Assembly: GCF_004331415.1 (NCBI RefSeq)
Contig: NZ_SJOP01000004.1
Location: forward strand, 186,001 to 250,000
From: Kosakonia quasisacchari
GTDB lineage: Bacteria > Pseudomonadota > Gammaproteobacteria > Enterobacterales > Enterobacteriaceae
Direction: 5' to 3'
DNA: 64,000 nt
In this document: positions 1 through 10,341 of the stretch, one piece after another
How the letters are laid out: every line of letters begins with the position of its first letter
How positions within the stretch are numbered: the first letter of the stretch is position 1
Notes under the pieces: model-generated
What the model saw: only the letters and a program-made list of their open reading frames with translations
Told to the model about the DNA's origin: nothing
Database searches by the model: none
Made by a program: the position numbers and the translations under genes

Positions 1-199
1 GGCCAATATCCCGAACCTGGATACTTAACCAGCGGCCTTCGAGAAACTCAAGCTCTCCGTCCGCCAGCGCCTGTTGGAATTGCCAACGCAGCACCTGCTC
101 CAACACCTGACGTTTGATGGCGAAAGGCGTCAGTTTAACCGGCACGCTCAGTAACGACGGGCCAACGTGAACAAGACGTGAGCGCAATTTATCCAACAC
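1..199 (-). CDS. ubiT: UbiT, SCP2-type lipid carrier for ubiquinone synthesis (5' part only)
   Basis: The reading frame from a GTG at 199 encodes about 66 residues beginning VLDKLRSRLVHVGPSLLSV and runs off the left edge, so the C-terminal two thirds are missing. The sequence matches the N-terminus of E. coli UbiT (YhbT). The family has an SCP2 fold and is thought to bring hydrophobic ubiquinone intermediates to the pathway enzymes. With UbiU and UbiV it is needed for ubiquinone synthesis without oxygen. It is divergent from ubiUV, with 239 bp between the two starts. The GTG start is chosen because it gives the family's usual N-terminus. Confidence 0.9.
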   Translation of the reverse strand, partial: MLDKLRSRLVHVGPSLLSVPVKLTPFAIKRQVLEQVLRWQFQQALADGELEFLEGRWLSIQVRDIG

Positions 200-438
200 G
201 AGCTTTACTCCCTGAAATGATAATGACTGCTATTTTGCCACAATCGCCAAATGGCATAGCGGCACAAATCAACAATTACGAATAAACAGCGGGGGATTAT
301 TGGCGGCATCAATACGCATTTAACTGCCTCAAATCAAAAATTGTCGCTGACAGGTTAACTAAAATCCCAGTTCATTAACAACTTAGCGACCCCACGGGGT
401 ACATCCGGGCCATTGCGCCCCTGATTGCAGGATACACT

Positions 439-1434
439 ATGGAGTTGCTCTGCCCTGCCGGAAACCTTCCGGCGCTGAAGGCGGCCATCGAAAACGGTGC
501 CGACGCTGTGTACATCGGTCTGAAAGATGATACCAACGCCCGCCATTTCGCTGGTCTCAATTTTACCGAGAAGAAGCTTCAGGAAGCGGTCAGCTTTGTT
601 CACCAACACCGCCGTAAGCTGCATATTGCCATTAATACGTTTGCGCATCCTGATGGTTATCAACGCTGGGAGCGCGCCGTCGATATGGCAGCGCAGATTG
701 GTGCTGACGCGCTGATCCTGGCAGATTTAGCGATGCTCGAATATGCGGCTGAGCGCTATCCGCATATTGAGCGCCACGTCTCCGTTCAGGCTTCCGCGAC
801 CAACGAAGAGGCCATCCGTTTTTACCATCGCCACTTTGATGTGGCACGCGTGGTACTGCCGCGCGTGTTATCGATTCACCAGGTCAAACAGCTGGCGCGC
901 GTCACGCCGGTGCCGCTGGAAGTGTTCGCTTTCGGCAGCCTGTGCATTATGGCGGAAGGGCGCTGCTATCTCTCTTCGTACCTGACTGGCGAATCGCCCA
1001 ATACCGTGGGTGCCTGTTCTCCGGCGCGTTTTGTGCGCTGGCAGCAAACGCCGCAGGGGCTGGAATCCCGCCTTAACGAAGTGCTGATTGATCGCTATCA
1101 GGATGGCGAAAACGCCGGTTACCCGACCTTATGCAAAGGCCGCTATCTGGTGGATGGCGAGCGCTATCACGCGCTGGAAGAACCCACCAGCCTCAACACG
1201 CTGGAGCTGCTGCCCGAGTTGCTGGCCGCCAATATTGCCTCGGTAAAAATTGAGGGGCGTCAGCGCAGCCCGGCGTATGTCAGCCAGGTAGCAAAAGTTT
1301 GGCGTCAGGCAATCGACCGTTGCATGGCTTCGCCGCAAGACTTTGTACCGCAATCCGCCTGGATGGAAACACTGGGTTCCATGTCAGAAGGTACACAGAC
1401 CACCCTCGGCGCGTATCACCGCAAATGGCAGTAG
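439..1434 (+). CDS. ubiU: UbiU, O2-independent ubiquinone hydroxylation protein (peptidase U32 family)
   Basis: 331 residues, the same length as E. coli UbiU. It belongs to the U32 'peptidase' family but acts with UbiV as a 4Fe-4S heterodimer that hydroxylates the ubiquinone ring without oxygen, using prephenate as hydroxyl donor. The four cluster cysteines known from E. coli are all present, at C169, C176, C193 and C232. An AGGA ribosome-binding site precedes the ATG. The stop is followed 7 bases later by ubiV, so the two are co-transcribed. In E. coli these genes are under FNR control; I could not see a clear FNR box here. Confidence 0.97.
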   Translation: MELLCPAGNLPALKAAIENGADAVYIGLKDDTNARHFAGLNFTEKKLQEAVSFVHQHRRKLHIAINTFAHPDGYQRWERAVDMAAQIGADALILADLAMLEYAAERYPHIERHVSVQASATNEEAIRFYHRHFDVARVVLPRVLSIHQVKQLARVTPVPLEVFAFGSLCIMAEGRCYLSSYLTGESPNTVGACSPARFVRWQQTPQGLESRLNEVLIDRYQDGENAGYPTLCKGRYLVDGERYHALEEPTSLNTLELLPELLAANIASVKIEGRQRSPAYVSQVAKVWRQAIDRCMASPQDFVPQSAWMETLGSMSEGTQTTLGAYHRKWQ

Positions 1435-1441
1435 GAAAACC

Positions 1442-2320
1442 ATGAAATATTCATTAGGGCCGGTGCTTTACTACTGGCCAAAAGAGACGCTGGAAGATTT
1501 TTACCGCCAGGCGGCCACCAGCCGTGCCGATGTGATTTATCTTGGCGAAGCCGTCTGCAGCAAGCGCCGCGCCACTAAAGTGGGCGACTGGCTGGATATG
1601 GCAAAAGCGTTGGCGGGTAGCGGCAAGCAGGTTGTACTTTCCACGTTAGCGCTGGTGCAGGCATCCTCCGAGTTGAACGAACTGAAGCGTTATGTTGATA
1701 ACGGCGAGTTTCTACTCGAAGCCAGCGATCTGGGCGTAGTGAATATGTGCGCCGAGCGCAAGCTGCCGTTTGTCGCCGGGCATGCGCTCAACTGCTACAA
1801 CGCGGTGACGCTGCGTTTACTGCTCAAGCAAGGCATGGTGCGCTGGTGCATGCCGGTTGAGCTTTCGCGCGACTGGCTGAAAAACTTACTCGATCAGTGT
1901 GATTCCCTGGGTATTCGCCAGCAGTTTGAAGTGGAAGTGTTGAGTTACGGTCATCTGCCGCTGGCTTACTCTGCGCGCTGCTTTACCGCCCGCTCCGAAG
2001 ACCGACCCAAAGATGAGTGTGAAACCTGCTGCATTAAATATCCAAACGGGCGCAGCATTCTTTCGCAAGAGAACCAGCAAGTCTTTGTGCTCAACGGCAT
2101 TCAGACGATGAGTGGCTATGTCTACAACCTCGGCAATGAGCTGGCTTCAATGGATGGCCTTGTGGATATCGTGCGCCTGTCGCCGATGGGTAACGAGACA
2201 TTTGCCATGCTCGAGGCGTTTCAGGCTAATGAAACCGGTGATACACCGTTACCGCTGGCCACCAACAGTGACTGCAACGGCTACTGGCGCAGGCTGCCAG
2301 GGCTGGTGCTTCAACAGTAA
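1442..2320 (+). CDS. ubiV: UbiV, O2-independent ubiquinone hydroxylation protein
   Basis: 292 residues from the ATG at 1442. A longer in-frame extension back to 1343 would overlap ubiU and is not credible. Family U32, partner of UbiU. The 4Fe-4S ligands described for E. coli are conserved: C39, C180, C193 and C197, the last two within a DECETCC stretch. The gene starts 7 bases after ubiU, which supports a two-gene operon making the heterodimer. The protein should act in the cytosol with UbiT in anaerobic ubiquinone synthesis. Confidence 0.97.
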   Translation: MKYSLGPVLYYWPKETLEDFYRQAATSRADVIYLGEAVCSKRRATKVGDWLDMAKALAGSGKQVVLSTLALVQASSELNELKRYVDNGEFLLEASDLGVVNMCAERKLPFVAGHALNCYNAVTLRLLLKQGMVRWCMPVELSRDWLKNLLDQCDSLGIRQQFEVEVLSYGHLPLAYSARCFTARSEDRPKDECETCCIKYPNGRSILSQENQQVFVLNGIQTMSGYVYNLGNELASMDGLVDIVRLSPMGNETFAMLEAFQANETGDTPLPLATNSDCNGYWRRLPGLVLQQ

Positions 2321-2460
2321 AAAGCTCACTTTGTTAACAAGCATTGTCACAAGTTAATGCAGTATGAAAGTTGCAGCTTTTCTGGCCGGGCGCGGCACAT
2401 TGCGCCAGGCTGGAAGAAGACCTTCAATCTGATGACCATGCTGTAGCAAAGTGAGTGTGT

Positions 2461-3468
2461 ATGTCTGACAAAACGATCCCTTTTTCGGTGCTCGATCTCG
2501 CCCCGATCCCACAAAACTCCAGCGCTCGCGAGGCGTTTACCCATTCGCTGGATCTGGCGAAGCTGGCCGAACAGCGCGGTTATCATCGCTACTGGCTGGC
2601 CGAACACCACAATATGACCGGTATCGCCAGCGCGGCGACGTCGGTGCTGATTGGCTATCTGGCGGCGAATACACAAACCCTGCATCTGGGTTCCGGCGGT
2701 GTGATGCTGCCAAACCACTCGCCGTTGGTGATTGCCGAGCAGTTCGGTACGCTGAATACGCTTTACCCTGGGCGCATCGATCTCGGCCTTGGTCGCGCTC
2801 CCGGCAGCGATCAGCGCACCATGATGGCATTGCGCCGTCATATGAGTGGTGATATCGATAATTTCCCGCGTGATGTCGCAGAGCTGGTGGACTGGTTTGA
2901 CGCCCGCGATCCCAACCCGCACGTACGACCTGTGCCGGGCTATGGGGAAAAAATTCCCGTCTGGCTGCTGGGTTCAAGCCTGTATAGTGCGCAATTGGCC
3001 GCACAACTGGGCTTGCCGTTTGCCTTTGCTTCGCATTTCGCGCCGGATATGTTGTTCCAGGCTTTGCATCTTTATCGCGCCAACTTTAAGGCTTCTGCGC
3101 GGCTGGAAAAACCGTATGCGATGGTGTGCATCAACATTGTCGCTGCCGACAGCAACCGCGATGCGGAATTTCTGTTTACCTCTATGCAGCAGGCGTTTGT
3201 GAAACTGCGCCGCGGCGAAAGCGCGCAACTACCGCCGCCGATCCCAAACATGGATCAGTTCTGGTCACCGTCGGAACAATATGGCGTGCAGCAGGCGCTG
3301 AGTATGTCGCTGGTGGGCGATAAAGCGAAAGTACGCCACGGGCTGGAGTCGATTCTGCGGGAAACGGATGCCGACGAAATTATGGTTAACGGGCAAATTT
3401 TTGATCACCAGGCGCGGCTTTACTCGTTTGAGCTGGCGATGCAGGTGAAAGAGGAACTGCTCGGTTAG
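2461..3468 (+). CDS. yhbW: YhbW, luciferase-like FMN-dependent monooxygenase family protein
   Basis: 335 residues, closely matching E. coli YhbW in length and sequence. It is a bacterial-luciferase-like TIM barrel. Visible family marks are the [13 protein letters not shown] segment near residue 40 and a [14 protein letters not shown] flavin-phosphate loop near residue 105. The physiological substrate is unknown. The ATG at 2461 is preferred over a GTG two codons upstream because it gives the MSDKTIPF start typical of the family. It stands alone, 140 bp after ubiV and convergent with mtr. Confidence 0.93.
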   Translation: MSDKTIPFSVLDLAPIPQNSSAREAFTHSLDLAKLAEQRGYHRYWLAEHHNMTGIASAATSVLIGYLAANTQTLHLGSGGVMLPNHSPLVIAEQFGTLNTLYPGRIDLGLGRAPGSDQRTMMALRRHMSGDIDNFPRDVAELVDWFDARDPNPHVRPVPGYGEKIPVWLLGSSLYSAQLAAQLGLPFAFASHFAPDMLFQALHLYRANFKASARLEKPYAMVCINIVAADSNRDAEFLFTSMQQAFVKLRRGESAQLPPPIPNMDQFWSPSEQYGVQQALSMSLVGDKAKVRHGLESILRETDADEIMVNGQIFDHQARLYSFELAMQVKEELLG

Positions 3469-3477
3469 CACCGATAT

Positions 3478-3503
3478 TCTCCTCTCCCACAAGGGAGAGG
3501 AGA
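3478..3503. repeat. 11-bp perfect hairpin between convergent yhbW and mtr
   Basis: TCTCCTCTCCC and its exact complement are separated by a 4-base loop. The hairpin lies between the ends of yhbW (plus) and mtr (minus), where a shared terminator would be expected. Neither strand has a run of T after the stem, so it is not a textbook intrinsic terminator. It may still protect or trim both 3' ends. Confidence 0.6.
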
Positions 3504-3511
3504 GAAAATGG

Positions 3512-4756
3512 CTACTGATAGACAGGTAGCAAATTGAAGCTGGAAAGCAGATGTACCACTGCGTTGCCGATGCCAAACAGCAGGATCAAGACGATCATCG
3601 GCTTGCCACCCCAAACGCGAAACGTCGGGCTGCCAAAGCGCTTACGCGACGCGTTTGCCAGCAATGCCGGAACAATCGCCGCCCATACCGTTGCCGCTAA
3701 ACCCGCATAACCAATCGCATACAGAAAACCGTTCGGCCACAGTAAGCCACCGACAATCGGCGGCAAAAAGGTCAGCAGTGCGGTTTTAAAACGTCCCAAC
3801 GGGGAATCATCAAATTTGAACAGGTCCGCCAGGTAATCAAACAGTCCCAGCGTCACCCCGAGGAAGGAACTGGCAACGGCAAAGTTTGAGAAGACAACCA
3901 GCAGTAGATCCAGGCTGCGGCTATTCAGCACGCCGCTCAGCGCCTGCACCAGCACATCGATATTCCCGCCTTTTGCCGCGATTTCAATAAATGCGGGACG
4001 AGAGATGTTGCCCATCGTAACCAGCAACCAAATAACATACAGCCCCAGCGCCAGCAACGTGCCGTAGACCAGGCAACGAATAATGGTGCGCGGATCTTTG
4101 CCATAGTATTTCATCAGGCTCGGCACATTACCGTGGTAGCCAAACGAGGCCAGACAGAACGGCAGCGTCATCAACAGATAAGGCGTGTACGAAACATCGC
4201 TCTGCGCGACATTAAATAAGGTAGCTGGCTCTACATGCCCCAGCAGGCTGCCAAAGGTGAGAAAGAAAGTAATGACCTTCGCCCCCAGTACAATCGCCGT
4301 CATCCGGCTGACAGCGTGCGTCGAGAGCCAGACGATAAACGCTACCAGCAGCGCAAAGGCAAATCCGGCCAGGCGCGGCGGGACATTCAGCGACATTTCG
4401 GCAAAGGTGTGGTGCAAAATAGAGCCGCTTGCCGAAATGTAGGCGTAAGTCAGGATATAGAGCACGAAGGCAATTGAGATACCGTTAACCAAGTTCCAGC
4501 CTTTACCCAACAGATCTTTAGTGATGGTATCGAAACTCGCGCCGCTACGGTAATTAAGGTTGGCTTCAAGAATCATCAGCCCGGAGTGCAACATGCAAAA
4601 CCAGGTAAAGACGAGCGTCAGCAATGACCAGAAGAACCACGCGCCGGACATCACCACCGGCAGAGAAAACATCCCTGCGCCAATGATTGTGCCGCCAATA
4701 ATCACCACCCCGCCGAACAGCGAAGGGGAAGTTTGTGTGGTTGTCAGTGTCGACAT
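3512..4756 (-). CDS. mtr: Mtr, high-affinity tryptophan permease
   Basis: 414 residues, as in E. coli. It belongs to the hydroxy/aromatic amino acid permease (HAAAP) family: 11 predicted membrane segments beginning with [20 protein letters not shown] near residue 15, which carries the GTIIGAGM unwound-helix motif. It imports tryptophan across the inner membrane by proton symport. In E. coli it is repressed by TrpR and activated by TyrR; a TrpR-like operator is visible upstream at 4807-4826. It is monocistronic and convergent with yhbW. Confidence 0.97.
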   Translation of the reverse strand: MSTLTTTQTSPSLFGGVVIIGGTIIGAGMFSLPVVMSGAWFFWSLLTLVFTWFCMLHSGLMILEANLNYRSGASFDTITKDLLGKGWNLVNGISIAFVLYILTYAYISASGSILHHTFAEMSLNVPPRLAGFAFALLVAFIVWLSTHAVSRMTAIVLGAKVITFFLTFGSLLGHVEPATLFNVAQSDVSYTPYLLMTLPFCLASFGYHGNVPSLMKYYGKDPRTIIRCLVYGTLLALGLYVIWLLVTMGNISRPAFIEIAAKGGNIDVLVQALSGVLNSRSLDLLLVVFSNFAVASSFLGVTLGLFDYLADLFKFDDSPLGRFKTALLTFLPPIVGGLLWPNGFLYAIGYAGLAATVWAAIVPALLANASRKRFGSPTFRVWGGKPMIVLILLFGIGNAVVHLLSSFNLLPVYQ

Positions 4757-4806
4757 TTGAATGATTCTCCTGTGATGAACAATGCCCGTAGTTCAGGCTG
4801 CTGCAT

Positions 4807-4826
4807 TGTACCAGTACAGGAGTACA
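4807..4826 (-). promoter_or_regulatory. Probable TrpR operator of mtr
   Basis: The minus strand reads TGTACTCCTGTACTGGTACA, with repeated GTACT/GTAC half-sites as in trp operators. It lies 50 bp upstream of the mtr ATG. From memory it is nearly identical to the E. coli mtr operator. TrpR binding is inferred, not shown. Confidence 0.6.
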
Positions 4827-4834
4827 TTTCGGAT

Positions 4835-4865
4835 AAAAAAAGCCCCAATCTTTTCGATCGGGGCT
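4835..4865 (-). terminator. Intrinsic terminator of deaD
   Basis: On the minus strand AGCCCCGATCG pairs with GATTGGGGCT and is followed by seven Ts. It sits 31 bases after the deaD stop and would insulate mtr from the long upstream operon. Confidence 0.85.
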
Positions 4866-4896
4866 GTATCTATTTCTTTACAGAGTGTAAAGCAGC

Positions 4897-6804
4897 TTAT
4901 GCGTCGTTACGGCGACGCGGAGCGCTGTCGTCACGATCGCGGCGCGGTGCACGACGTTCGCCACCGAAACTACGACCTTCCTGACGCTCACCGCTTAAAC
5001 GACGACCTTCACCACGACCACCTTCACGGCGCTCACCACCGAAACCACCGCCACGACGTTCGCCGCCACCGCGACGTTCGCTACGCTCACGCGGCAGGGC
5101 ATCACCCATCAACTGCATATTCATCGGTTTGTTGAGAATACGGGTGCGAGTGAAGTGCTGCAGAACTTCTCCAGGCATACCTTTCGGCAGCTCAATGGTG
5201 GAGTGAGTACCGAACAGCTTGATGTTACCGATATAACGGCTGCTGATGTCACCTTCGTTAGCGATAGCGCCAACGATATGACGGACTTCAACGCCATCAT
5301 CACGGCCCACTTCAATGCGGTACAGTTCCATTTCGCCAACATCACGACGTTCGCGACGCGGACGATCTTCACCACTGCGTTCCGGACGATCACCACGCGG
5401 GGCACGATCATTACGATCGGCACGGCGTTCAAAACGCTCATCACGATCGCGGAATTCTCGCTTAGGACGCATCGGCGCATCCGGCGGCAGGATCAGCGGA
5501 CGTTCGCCCTGCGCCATTTTCAGCAATGCAGCGGCCAGCGTTTCAATATCCATCTCTTCTTCAGCAGAAGGCTGGATTTTTGCCAGCAACGCGCGGTACT
5601 GATCCAGATCGCTGCTTTCCAGCTGCTGCTGAACTTTAGCGGCGAATTTTTCCAGACGGCGTTTGCCCAGCAGCTCTGCGTTCGGCAGTTCTACTTCCGG
5701 AATGGTCAGTTTCATCGTACGTTCGATATTGCGCAGCAGACGACGCTCGCGGTTCTCAACGAACAACAGCGCACGGCCCGCACGACCCGCACGACCGGTA
5801 CGACCGATACGGTGAACGTAGGATTCGGAATCCATCGGGATATCGTAGTTAACGACCAGGCTGATACGTTCAACGTCCAGACCACGTGCCGCAACGTCTG
5901 TTGCGATCAGGATATCCAGACGACCGTCTTTCAGACGCTCCAGTGTTTGTTCACGCAGTGCCTGGTTCATATCACCGTTCAGCGCGGCGCTGTTATAGCC
6001 ACTGCGTTCCAGCGCTTCAGCCACTTCCAGCGTTGCGTTTTTGGTACGAACGAAAATGATCGCCGCATCAAAATCTTCCGCTTCCAGGAAGCGAACCAGT
6101 GCTTCGTTTTTACGCATGCCGTATGCAGTCCAGTAGCTCTGGCTGATGTCCGGACGAGTCGTCACGCTGGACTGAATACGCACTTCCTGCGGCTCTTTCA
6201 TAAAGCGGCGGGTAATACGACGAATCGCTTCCGGCATGGTTGCAGAGAACAGAGCGGTCTGATGACCTTCCGGGATCTGCGCCATGATGGTTTCTACGTC
6301 TTCGATAAAGCCCATGCGCAGCATTTCGTCAGCTTCATCCAGCACCAGACCGCTCAGTTTAGAGAGATCCAGTGTGCCGCGTTTCAGGTGATCCAGCAGA
6401 CGGCCCGGCGTACCGACGACGATCTGCGGCCCCTGGCGCAGCGCGCGCAACTGCACGTCATAACGTTGACCGCCGTAAAGAGCGACTACGTTCACGCCGT
6501 GCATATGTTTGGAGAAATCAGTCATTGCTTCAGCTACCTGAACCGCCAGTTCGCGGGTCGGAGCGAGCACAAGGATCTGCGGCGCACGCAGATCCGCATC
6601 GATGTTATGAAGCAGCGGTAAAGAGAATGCTGCAGTTTTACCGCTACCAGTCTGGGCCATACCCAGCACGTCACGACCGTTCAGCAGGTGCGGAATGCAC
6701 TCAGCCTGGATCGGAGATGGTTTTTCGTAACCGAGATCGTTAAGGGCTTCAAGGATGGGAGCCTTCAGGCCCAGATCTGCAAAAGTGGTTTCGAATTCAG
6801 CCAT
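4897..6804 (-). CDS. deaD: DeaD (CsdA), DEAD-box cold-shock RNA helicase
   Basis: 635 residues. Helicase motifs in order: Q motif near residue 30, Walker A AQTGSGKT at 50-57, PTREL near 82, DEAD at 156-159, SAT near 190, and the HRIGRTGR motif VI. A C-terminal RNA-binding domain follows and ends in an RGG/RRE-rich tail longer than in E. coli, with extra Arg/Asp/Glu-rich residues around 450-490. It unwinds RNA during 50S assembly and mRNA decay in the cold. The ATG at 6804 is chosen for the MAEFETTF start; it overlaps the end of yrbN, suggesting translational coupling. Confidence 0.97.
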   Translation of the reverse strand: MAEFETTFADLGLKAPILEALNDLGYEKPSPIQAECIPHLLNGRDVLGMAQTGSGKTAAFSLPLLHNIDADLRAPQILVLAPTRELAVQVAEAMTDFSKHMHGVNVVALYGGQRYDVQLRALRQGPQIVVGTPGRLLDHLKRGTLDLSKLSGLVLDEADEMLRMGFIEDVETIMAQIPEGHQTALFSATMPEAIRRITRRFMKEPQEVRIQSSVTTRPDISQSYWTAYGMRKNEALVRFLEAEDFDAAIIFVRTKNATLEVAEALERSGYNSAALNGDMNQALREQTLERLKDGRLDILIATDVAARGLDVERISLVVNYDIPMDSESYVHRIGRTGRAGRAGRALLFVENRERRLLRNIERTMKLTIPEVELPNAELLGKRRLEKFAAKVQQQLESSDLDQYRALLAKIQPSAEEEMDIETLAAALLKMAQGERPLILPPDAPMRPKREFRDRDERFERRADRNDRAPRGDRPERSGEDRPRRERRDVGEMELYRIEVGRDDGVEVRHIVGAIANEGDISSRYIGNIKLFGTHSTIELPKGMPGEVLQHFTRTRILNKPMNMQLMGDALPRERSERRGGGERRGGGFGGERREGGRGEGRRLSGERQEGRSFGGERRAPRRDRDDSAPRRRNDA

Positions 6805-6877
6805 GTAGTACAAGTGCCTCTATGTCATTGGCGGCCAGTCTACATAACTCATCGTGAAAAAAATTAGCAATTTTCAT
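6797..6877 (-). CDS. yrbN: YrbN, 26-residue small protein overlapping deaD
   Basis: An ATG at 6877 opens a 26-codon frame beginning [17 protein letters not shown] and ending in TGA at 6797-6799. The stop lies inside the first codons of deaD (8-base overlap, different frame). E. coli has a 26-residue gene, yrbN, at exactly this place, which makes a chance frame unlikely. No strong ribosome-binding site precedes the ATG. The function is unknown. The position suggests a leader peptide whose translation feeds ribosomes to deaD, whose own site (GAGG) lies inside yrbN. Confidence 0.82.
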   Translation of the reverse strand: MKIANFFHDELCRLAANDIEALVLHG

Positions 6878-6920
6878 TGAAAAGTGTGAACCGGCTCAAA
6901 GTAGGTTGATTAACGAACAA

Positions 6921-6946
6921 TGAAGCCCTCACCCGCGAAGGTGATG
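6921..6946 (-). other. Imperfect hairpin in the yrbN-deaD leader
   Basis: GCCATCACC and GGGTGAGGGC can pair around a TTCGC loop on the minus strand between nlpI and yrbN. There is no T run after it, so it is a leader structure rather than a terminator. The E. coli deaD mRNA has a long cold-shock leader at this place; equivalence is inferred. Confidence 0.35.
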
Positions 6947-6984
6947 GCAATCAAAAAAAGATTACGGGCTGATATGTTCGTCAG

Positions 6985-7869
6985 CTATTGCTGGTCCGAT
7001 TCTGCCAGGTCGTCATGCTCCTGGCCCAAGAGCGCTAATTCCAACAATGCGTAACGGTGCTCAACAAAATTATGAACGTTGTTGGCAACCGCTAGTTTGA
7101 ACAGTGCCGTGGCGCTGTCCTTATCCCCCAGACTTAGGTAATACTTACCTAAATAGAAGTTGGTTTCACTGAGATGCTCAGCGAGCGAGGTGTTATCCGT
7201 TGCGTCTGCCTTCAGGCGATCCATTAACGTTGCTTCGCTAATGTCGCCGAGGTAGAACTCGACAATGTTCCATCCCCACTGTTCCTTGTCCGATTTTTCG
7301 AAGCGCTGTTTCAGTGCTTCTTTAGCCTGCTTCTCATCAAGCTTCCGCTCAACGATGTAAAGCCACAGACTCCGGAAAGGATCATTAGGATCGTCTTGAT
7401 AAAACGCCAGCAGATCATCTTGCGCTAACTTGTCGCGACCGCCGTAATGCAGTGCGATCCCGCGATTCAAGTGCGCGTAGTTGTAAGTTGGATCAAGCTC
7501 AAGTACAGAATCAAACGCTTCATAGGCAGCATCAAAATTGCCTGCCTGCGTTAAATAAATGCCTAAGTAATTGAATACTTCCGGCATATCGGGTCGAATT
7601 GCCAGCGCTTGTGAAAAATCATTTCGCGCTAAAGCTCTCAAACCGAGGCTATCATACAACACTCCGCGCTCATATAAAAGCTGTGCGCGTTCGTCATCGG
7701 TTAAAGCCCGACTGGCAAGAATTTGTTCCATGCGCGCCAGAATCACTTCTTGCTGCAAAGTCGGTTGCAATGGCACCGCGAGGACTTCGCTCTTACGCCA
7801 GGCAGAGTTGCTGCATCCTGCCAGCGTTAAAGCTGTCGCAACGAAACACCAGCGCAAAAAAGGCTTCAT
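6985..7869 (-). CDS. nlpI: NlpI, TPR outer-membrane lipoprotein
   Basis: 294 residues, as in E. coli. It has a lipoprotein signal peptide with lipobox LAGC and acylated Cys19, then several tetratricopeptide repeats from about residue 60 to 200. NlpI is an outer-membrane adaptor that brings the protease Prc to the peptidoglycan hydrolase MepS and scaffolds cell-wall enzymes. It follows pnp by about 110 bp, with a terminator-like hairpin between them, and precedes yrbN-deaD. Confidence 0.97.
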   Translation of the reverse strand: MKPFLRWCFVATALTLAGCSNSAWRKSEVLAVPLQPTLQQEVILARMEQILASRALTDDERAQLLYERGVLYDSLGLRALARNDFSQALAIRPDMPEVFNYLGIYLTQAGNFDAAYEAFDSVLELDPTYNYAHLNRGIALHYGGRDKLAQDDLLAFYQDDPNDPFRSLWLYIVERKLDEKQAKEALKQRFEKSDKEQWGWNIVEFYLGDISEATLMDRLKADATDNTSLAEHLSETNFYLGKYYLSLGDKDSATALFKLAVANNVHNFVEHRYALLELALLGQEHDDLAESDQQ

Positions 7870-7940
7870 TTCCCACTCCCGAAGACAACAATTGGATGAA
7901 CGTCCTGTCCCCCGGCTGCAAACATGGCGTCCTGCCTGCT

Positions 7941-7967
7941 AATAAGCCCTCCGCTTTCGCGGAGGGC
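7941..7967 (-). terminator. Hairpin after pnp, partial terminator
   Basis: A 9-bp perfect GC-rich stem (GCCCTCCGC/GCGGAGGGC) with a 4-base loop is followed on the minus strand by a weak TTATT tract. It sits 11 bases after the pnp stop and probably gives partial termination or 3'-end protection before nlpI. Confidence 0.65.
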
Positions 7968-7977
7968 AAAGGCAACC

Positions 7978-10113
7978 TTACTCGCCCTGCTCTGCTTGCG
8001 GCGCTTCTGACGCTTCAGCAGGCTGAGTCTGCTCAGTCGCTTCTTTAATGCTCAGACGGATACGGCCCTGACGGTCAACTTCCAGAACTTTGACCGGTAC
8101 TTCCTGGCCCATCTGCAGATAATCGGTCACTTTCTCGACGCGTTTGTCCGCAATCTGAGAAATATGTACCAGACCTTCTTTACCGCCACCGATGGCAACA
8201 AACGCGCCAAAGTCAACGATACGGGTCACTTTACCGCTATAAACACGGCCCACTTCGATCTCAGCAGTAATCTCTTCAATACGGCGAATGGCATGTTTTG
8301 CTTTGTCACCGTCAGTTGCTGCGATTTTCACGGTACCATCATCTTCGATTTCGATGGTGGTGCCGGTTTCTTCGGTCAGCGCACGAATGACGGAACCGCC
8401 TTTACCGATCACGTCTTTGATCTTATCTGGATTAATTTTGATGGTATGGATACGCGGCGCAAATTCAGAGATATCACCACGCGGCGCGTTAATCGCCTGC
8501 TCCATTACACCCAGAATATGCAGACGAGCACCTTTCGCCTGGTTCAGCGCAACCTGCATGATTTCTTTGGTGATACCTTCAATTTTGATATCCATCTGCA
8601 GTGCAGAGATACCGTCGCGGGAGCCCGCAACTTTGAAGTCCATATCACCCAGGTGGTCTTCATCGCCCAGGATGTCAGAAAGAACAACAAAGTTGTCGCC
8701 TTCTTTCACCAGACCCATTGCGATACCCGCAACAGCGGCTTTCACCGGTACGCCTGCGTCCATCAGTGCCAGAGATGCACCACAAACGGAGGCCATAGAA
8801 GAAGAACCGTTAGATTCGGTGATTTCAGAAACTACGCGTACGGTGTACGGGAATTTATCTGCATCCGGCATTACTGCCAGCACGCCGCGTTTTGCCAGAC
8901 GGCCGTGACCAATTTCACGACGTTTCGGCGAACCAACCATCCCGGTTTCCCCAACGGAGTACGGAGGGAAGTTGTAATGGAACAGGAAAGAGTCAGTGCG
9001 TTCGCCCATCAACTCGTCGATGATCTGCGCGTCACGTGCGGTACCCAGCGTTGCAGTAACCAGCGCCTGCGTTTCGCCACGAGTAAACAGTGCGGAACCG
9101 TGGGTGCGCGGCAGAACACCGGTACGAACGTCCAGACCACGGATCATATCTTTTTCGCGGCCATCGATACGCGGTTCGCCAGCCAGTACGCGGCTACGAA
9201 CAACGTTTTTCTCGATAGCGTGCAGGATTTCGCCCAACTCGTTAGCATCCAGGGTTTCATCTTCTGCAACCAGCGCGGCGATGGTTTCTGATTTGATCAC
9301 GTCAACCTGAGCATAACGCTCTTGTTTATCAGTGATGCGATAAGCATCGCTCAAACGTGATTCTGCCAGCGCAGCAACGCGCGCGTCCAGCGCTTCGTTT
9401 ACCGCTTCCGGCTGCCAGTCCCAACGCGGTTTGCCGGCTTCTTTTACCAGATCGTTGATGTTCTGGATAACAATCTGCTGCTGGTCGTGGCCAAACACCA
9501 CGGCGCCCAGCATCTGATCTTCGCTCAGCAGTTCCGCTTCGGATTCAACCATCAGAACGGCGGCTTCAGTACCGGCAACCACCAGGTCCAGCTTACTTGC
9601 TTTCAGCTCTTCTTGAGTCGGGTTCAGAACGTACTGGTCATTGATATAACCAACTCGCGCGGCGCCAATCGGGCCATTGAACGGGATACCAGACAGTGAA
9701 AGCGCAGCGGAAGCACCGATCATTGCTACGATATCCGGGTTAACCTGTGGGTTAACGGAAACGACGGTAGCGATAACCTGCACTTCGTTCACGAAGCCTT
9801 CCGGGAACAGCGGGCGAACCGGGCGGTCAATCAGACGCGCGATCAGCGTTTCGCCTTCGCTCGGACGTCCTTCACGACGGAAGAAACCGCCAGGGATTTT
9901 ACCTGCAGCGTAAGTACGCTCTTGATAGTTAACAGTCAGCGGGAAGAAGTCCTGACCTGGTTTTGCTTTTTTCTGGCCAACAACGGTCACGAATACTGCG
10001 GTGTCATCCATGCTTACCATTACGGCAGCAGTCGCCTGACGCGCCATCATGCCGGTTTCCAGCGTGACGGTATGTTGACCATACTGGAATTTACGAACGA
10101 TCGGATTCAGCAA
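7978..10113 (-). CDS. pnp: Polynucleotide phosphorylase (PNPase)
   Basis: 711 residues, identical in length to E. coli PNPase. It has two RNase PH-like domains, a helical linker, a KH domain with [19 protein letters not shown] near 560-580, and an S1 domain with [19 protein letters not shown] near 625. The C-terminal tail is rich in Ala, Glu and Gln. It is a phosphorolytic 3'-5' exoribonuclease of the RNA degradosome. The start codon is TTG, preceded by AAGGA at good spacing; no ATG gives the conserved MLNPIVRKF start. The RNase III-type leader stem at 10175-10262 lies upstream, consistent with PNPase autoregulation. Confidence 0.98.
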   Translation of the reverse strand: MLNPIVRKFQYGQHTVTLETGMMARQATAAVMVSMDDTAVFVTVVGQKKAKPGQDFFPLTVNYQERTYAAGKIPGGFFRREGRPSEGETLIARLIDRPVRPLFPEGFVNEVQVIATVVSVNPQVNPDIVAMIGASAALSLSGIPFNGPIGAARVGYINDQYVLNPTQEELKASKLDLVVAGTEAAVLMVESEAELLSEDQMLGAVVFGHDQQQIVIQNINDLVKEAGKPRWDWQPEAVNEALDARVAALAESRLSDAYRITDKQERYAQVDVIKSETIAALVAEDETLDANELGEILHAIEKNVVRSRVLAGEPRIDGREKDMIRGLDVRTGVLPRTHGSALFTRGETQALVTATLGTARDAQIIDELMGERTDSFLFHYNFPPYSVGETGMVGSPKRREIGHGRLAKRGVLAVMPDADKFPYTVRVVSEITESNGSSSMASVCGASLALMDAGVPVKAAVAGIAMGLVKEGDNFVVLSDILGDEDHLGDMDFKVAGSRDGISALQMDIKIEGITKEIMQVALNQAKGARLHILGVMEQAINAPRGDISEFAPRIHTIKINPDKIKDVIGKGGSVIRALTEETGTTIEIEDDGTVKIAATDGDKAKHAIRRIEEITAEIEVGRVYSGKVTRIVDFGAFVAIGGGKEGLVHISQIADKRVEKVTDYLQMGQEVPVKVLEVDRQGRIRLSIKEATEQTQPAEASEAPQAEQGE

Positions 10114-10174
10114 AGTTCTGTCCTTTCTTAATGAAAGTCAGCACACCGTTGGCATGCCGACAATTTAACCGAAT

Positions 10175-10262
10175 CTTCATGCATCCTCGCGACTAATGAC
10201 AACCCTAACCCGCCCATTGCGGATAAAGCCTCTCATTAGCCGCGCGAACCTCTGCAGTGAAG
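10175..10262 (-). promoter_or_regulatory. RNase III-type stem in the pnp leader
   Basis: CTTCATGCATCCTCGCGACTAATGA (in two parts) can pair imperfectly with CTCATTAGCCGCGCG...TGCAGTGAAG across an inner loop. The resulting long double-stranded leader hairpin lies about 60 bases before the pnp start. In E. coli RNase III cuts such a stem and PNPase then destabilises its own mRNA. The pairing is visible; the regulation is inferred from E. coli. Confidence 0.7.
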
Positions 10263-10314
10263 ATCATACCTGGCAACAATACATTAGTTTACTGCCAATT
10301 GCTGCCGCCTGGTT

Positions 10315-10341
10315 GAAAAAAGGGGCCTTGTAGGCCCCTTC
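10315..10341 (-). terminator. rpsO terminator
   Basis: GGGGCC and GGCCCC around a 5-base loop, followed by six Ts on the minus strand, 17 bases after the rpsO stop. In E. coli read-through here supplies part of the pnp transcript. Confidence 0.88.

Noticed and set aside
200..438. FNR box between ubiT and ubiU
   Set aside because: E. coli ubiUV are FNR-dependent, but I found no good TTGAT-N4-ATCAA here; the ATCAA half-sites at about 269, 309 and 334 have no matching partner.
5155..6621. 488-codon open frame opposite deaD
   Set aside because: Mirror of deaD codon usage; no ribosome-binding site and a Thr/Phe/Gln-rich product typical of antisense shadow frames. The same holds for 8164-9291 (opposite pnp), 12170-13690 (infB), 15095-16513 (nusA) and 36656-37666 (murA).
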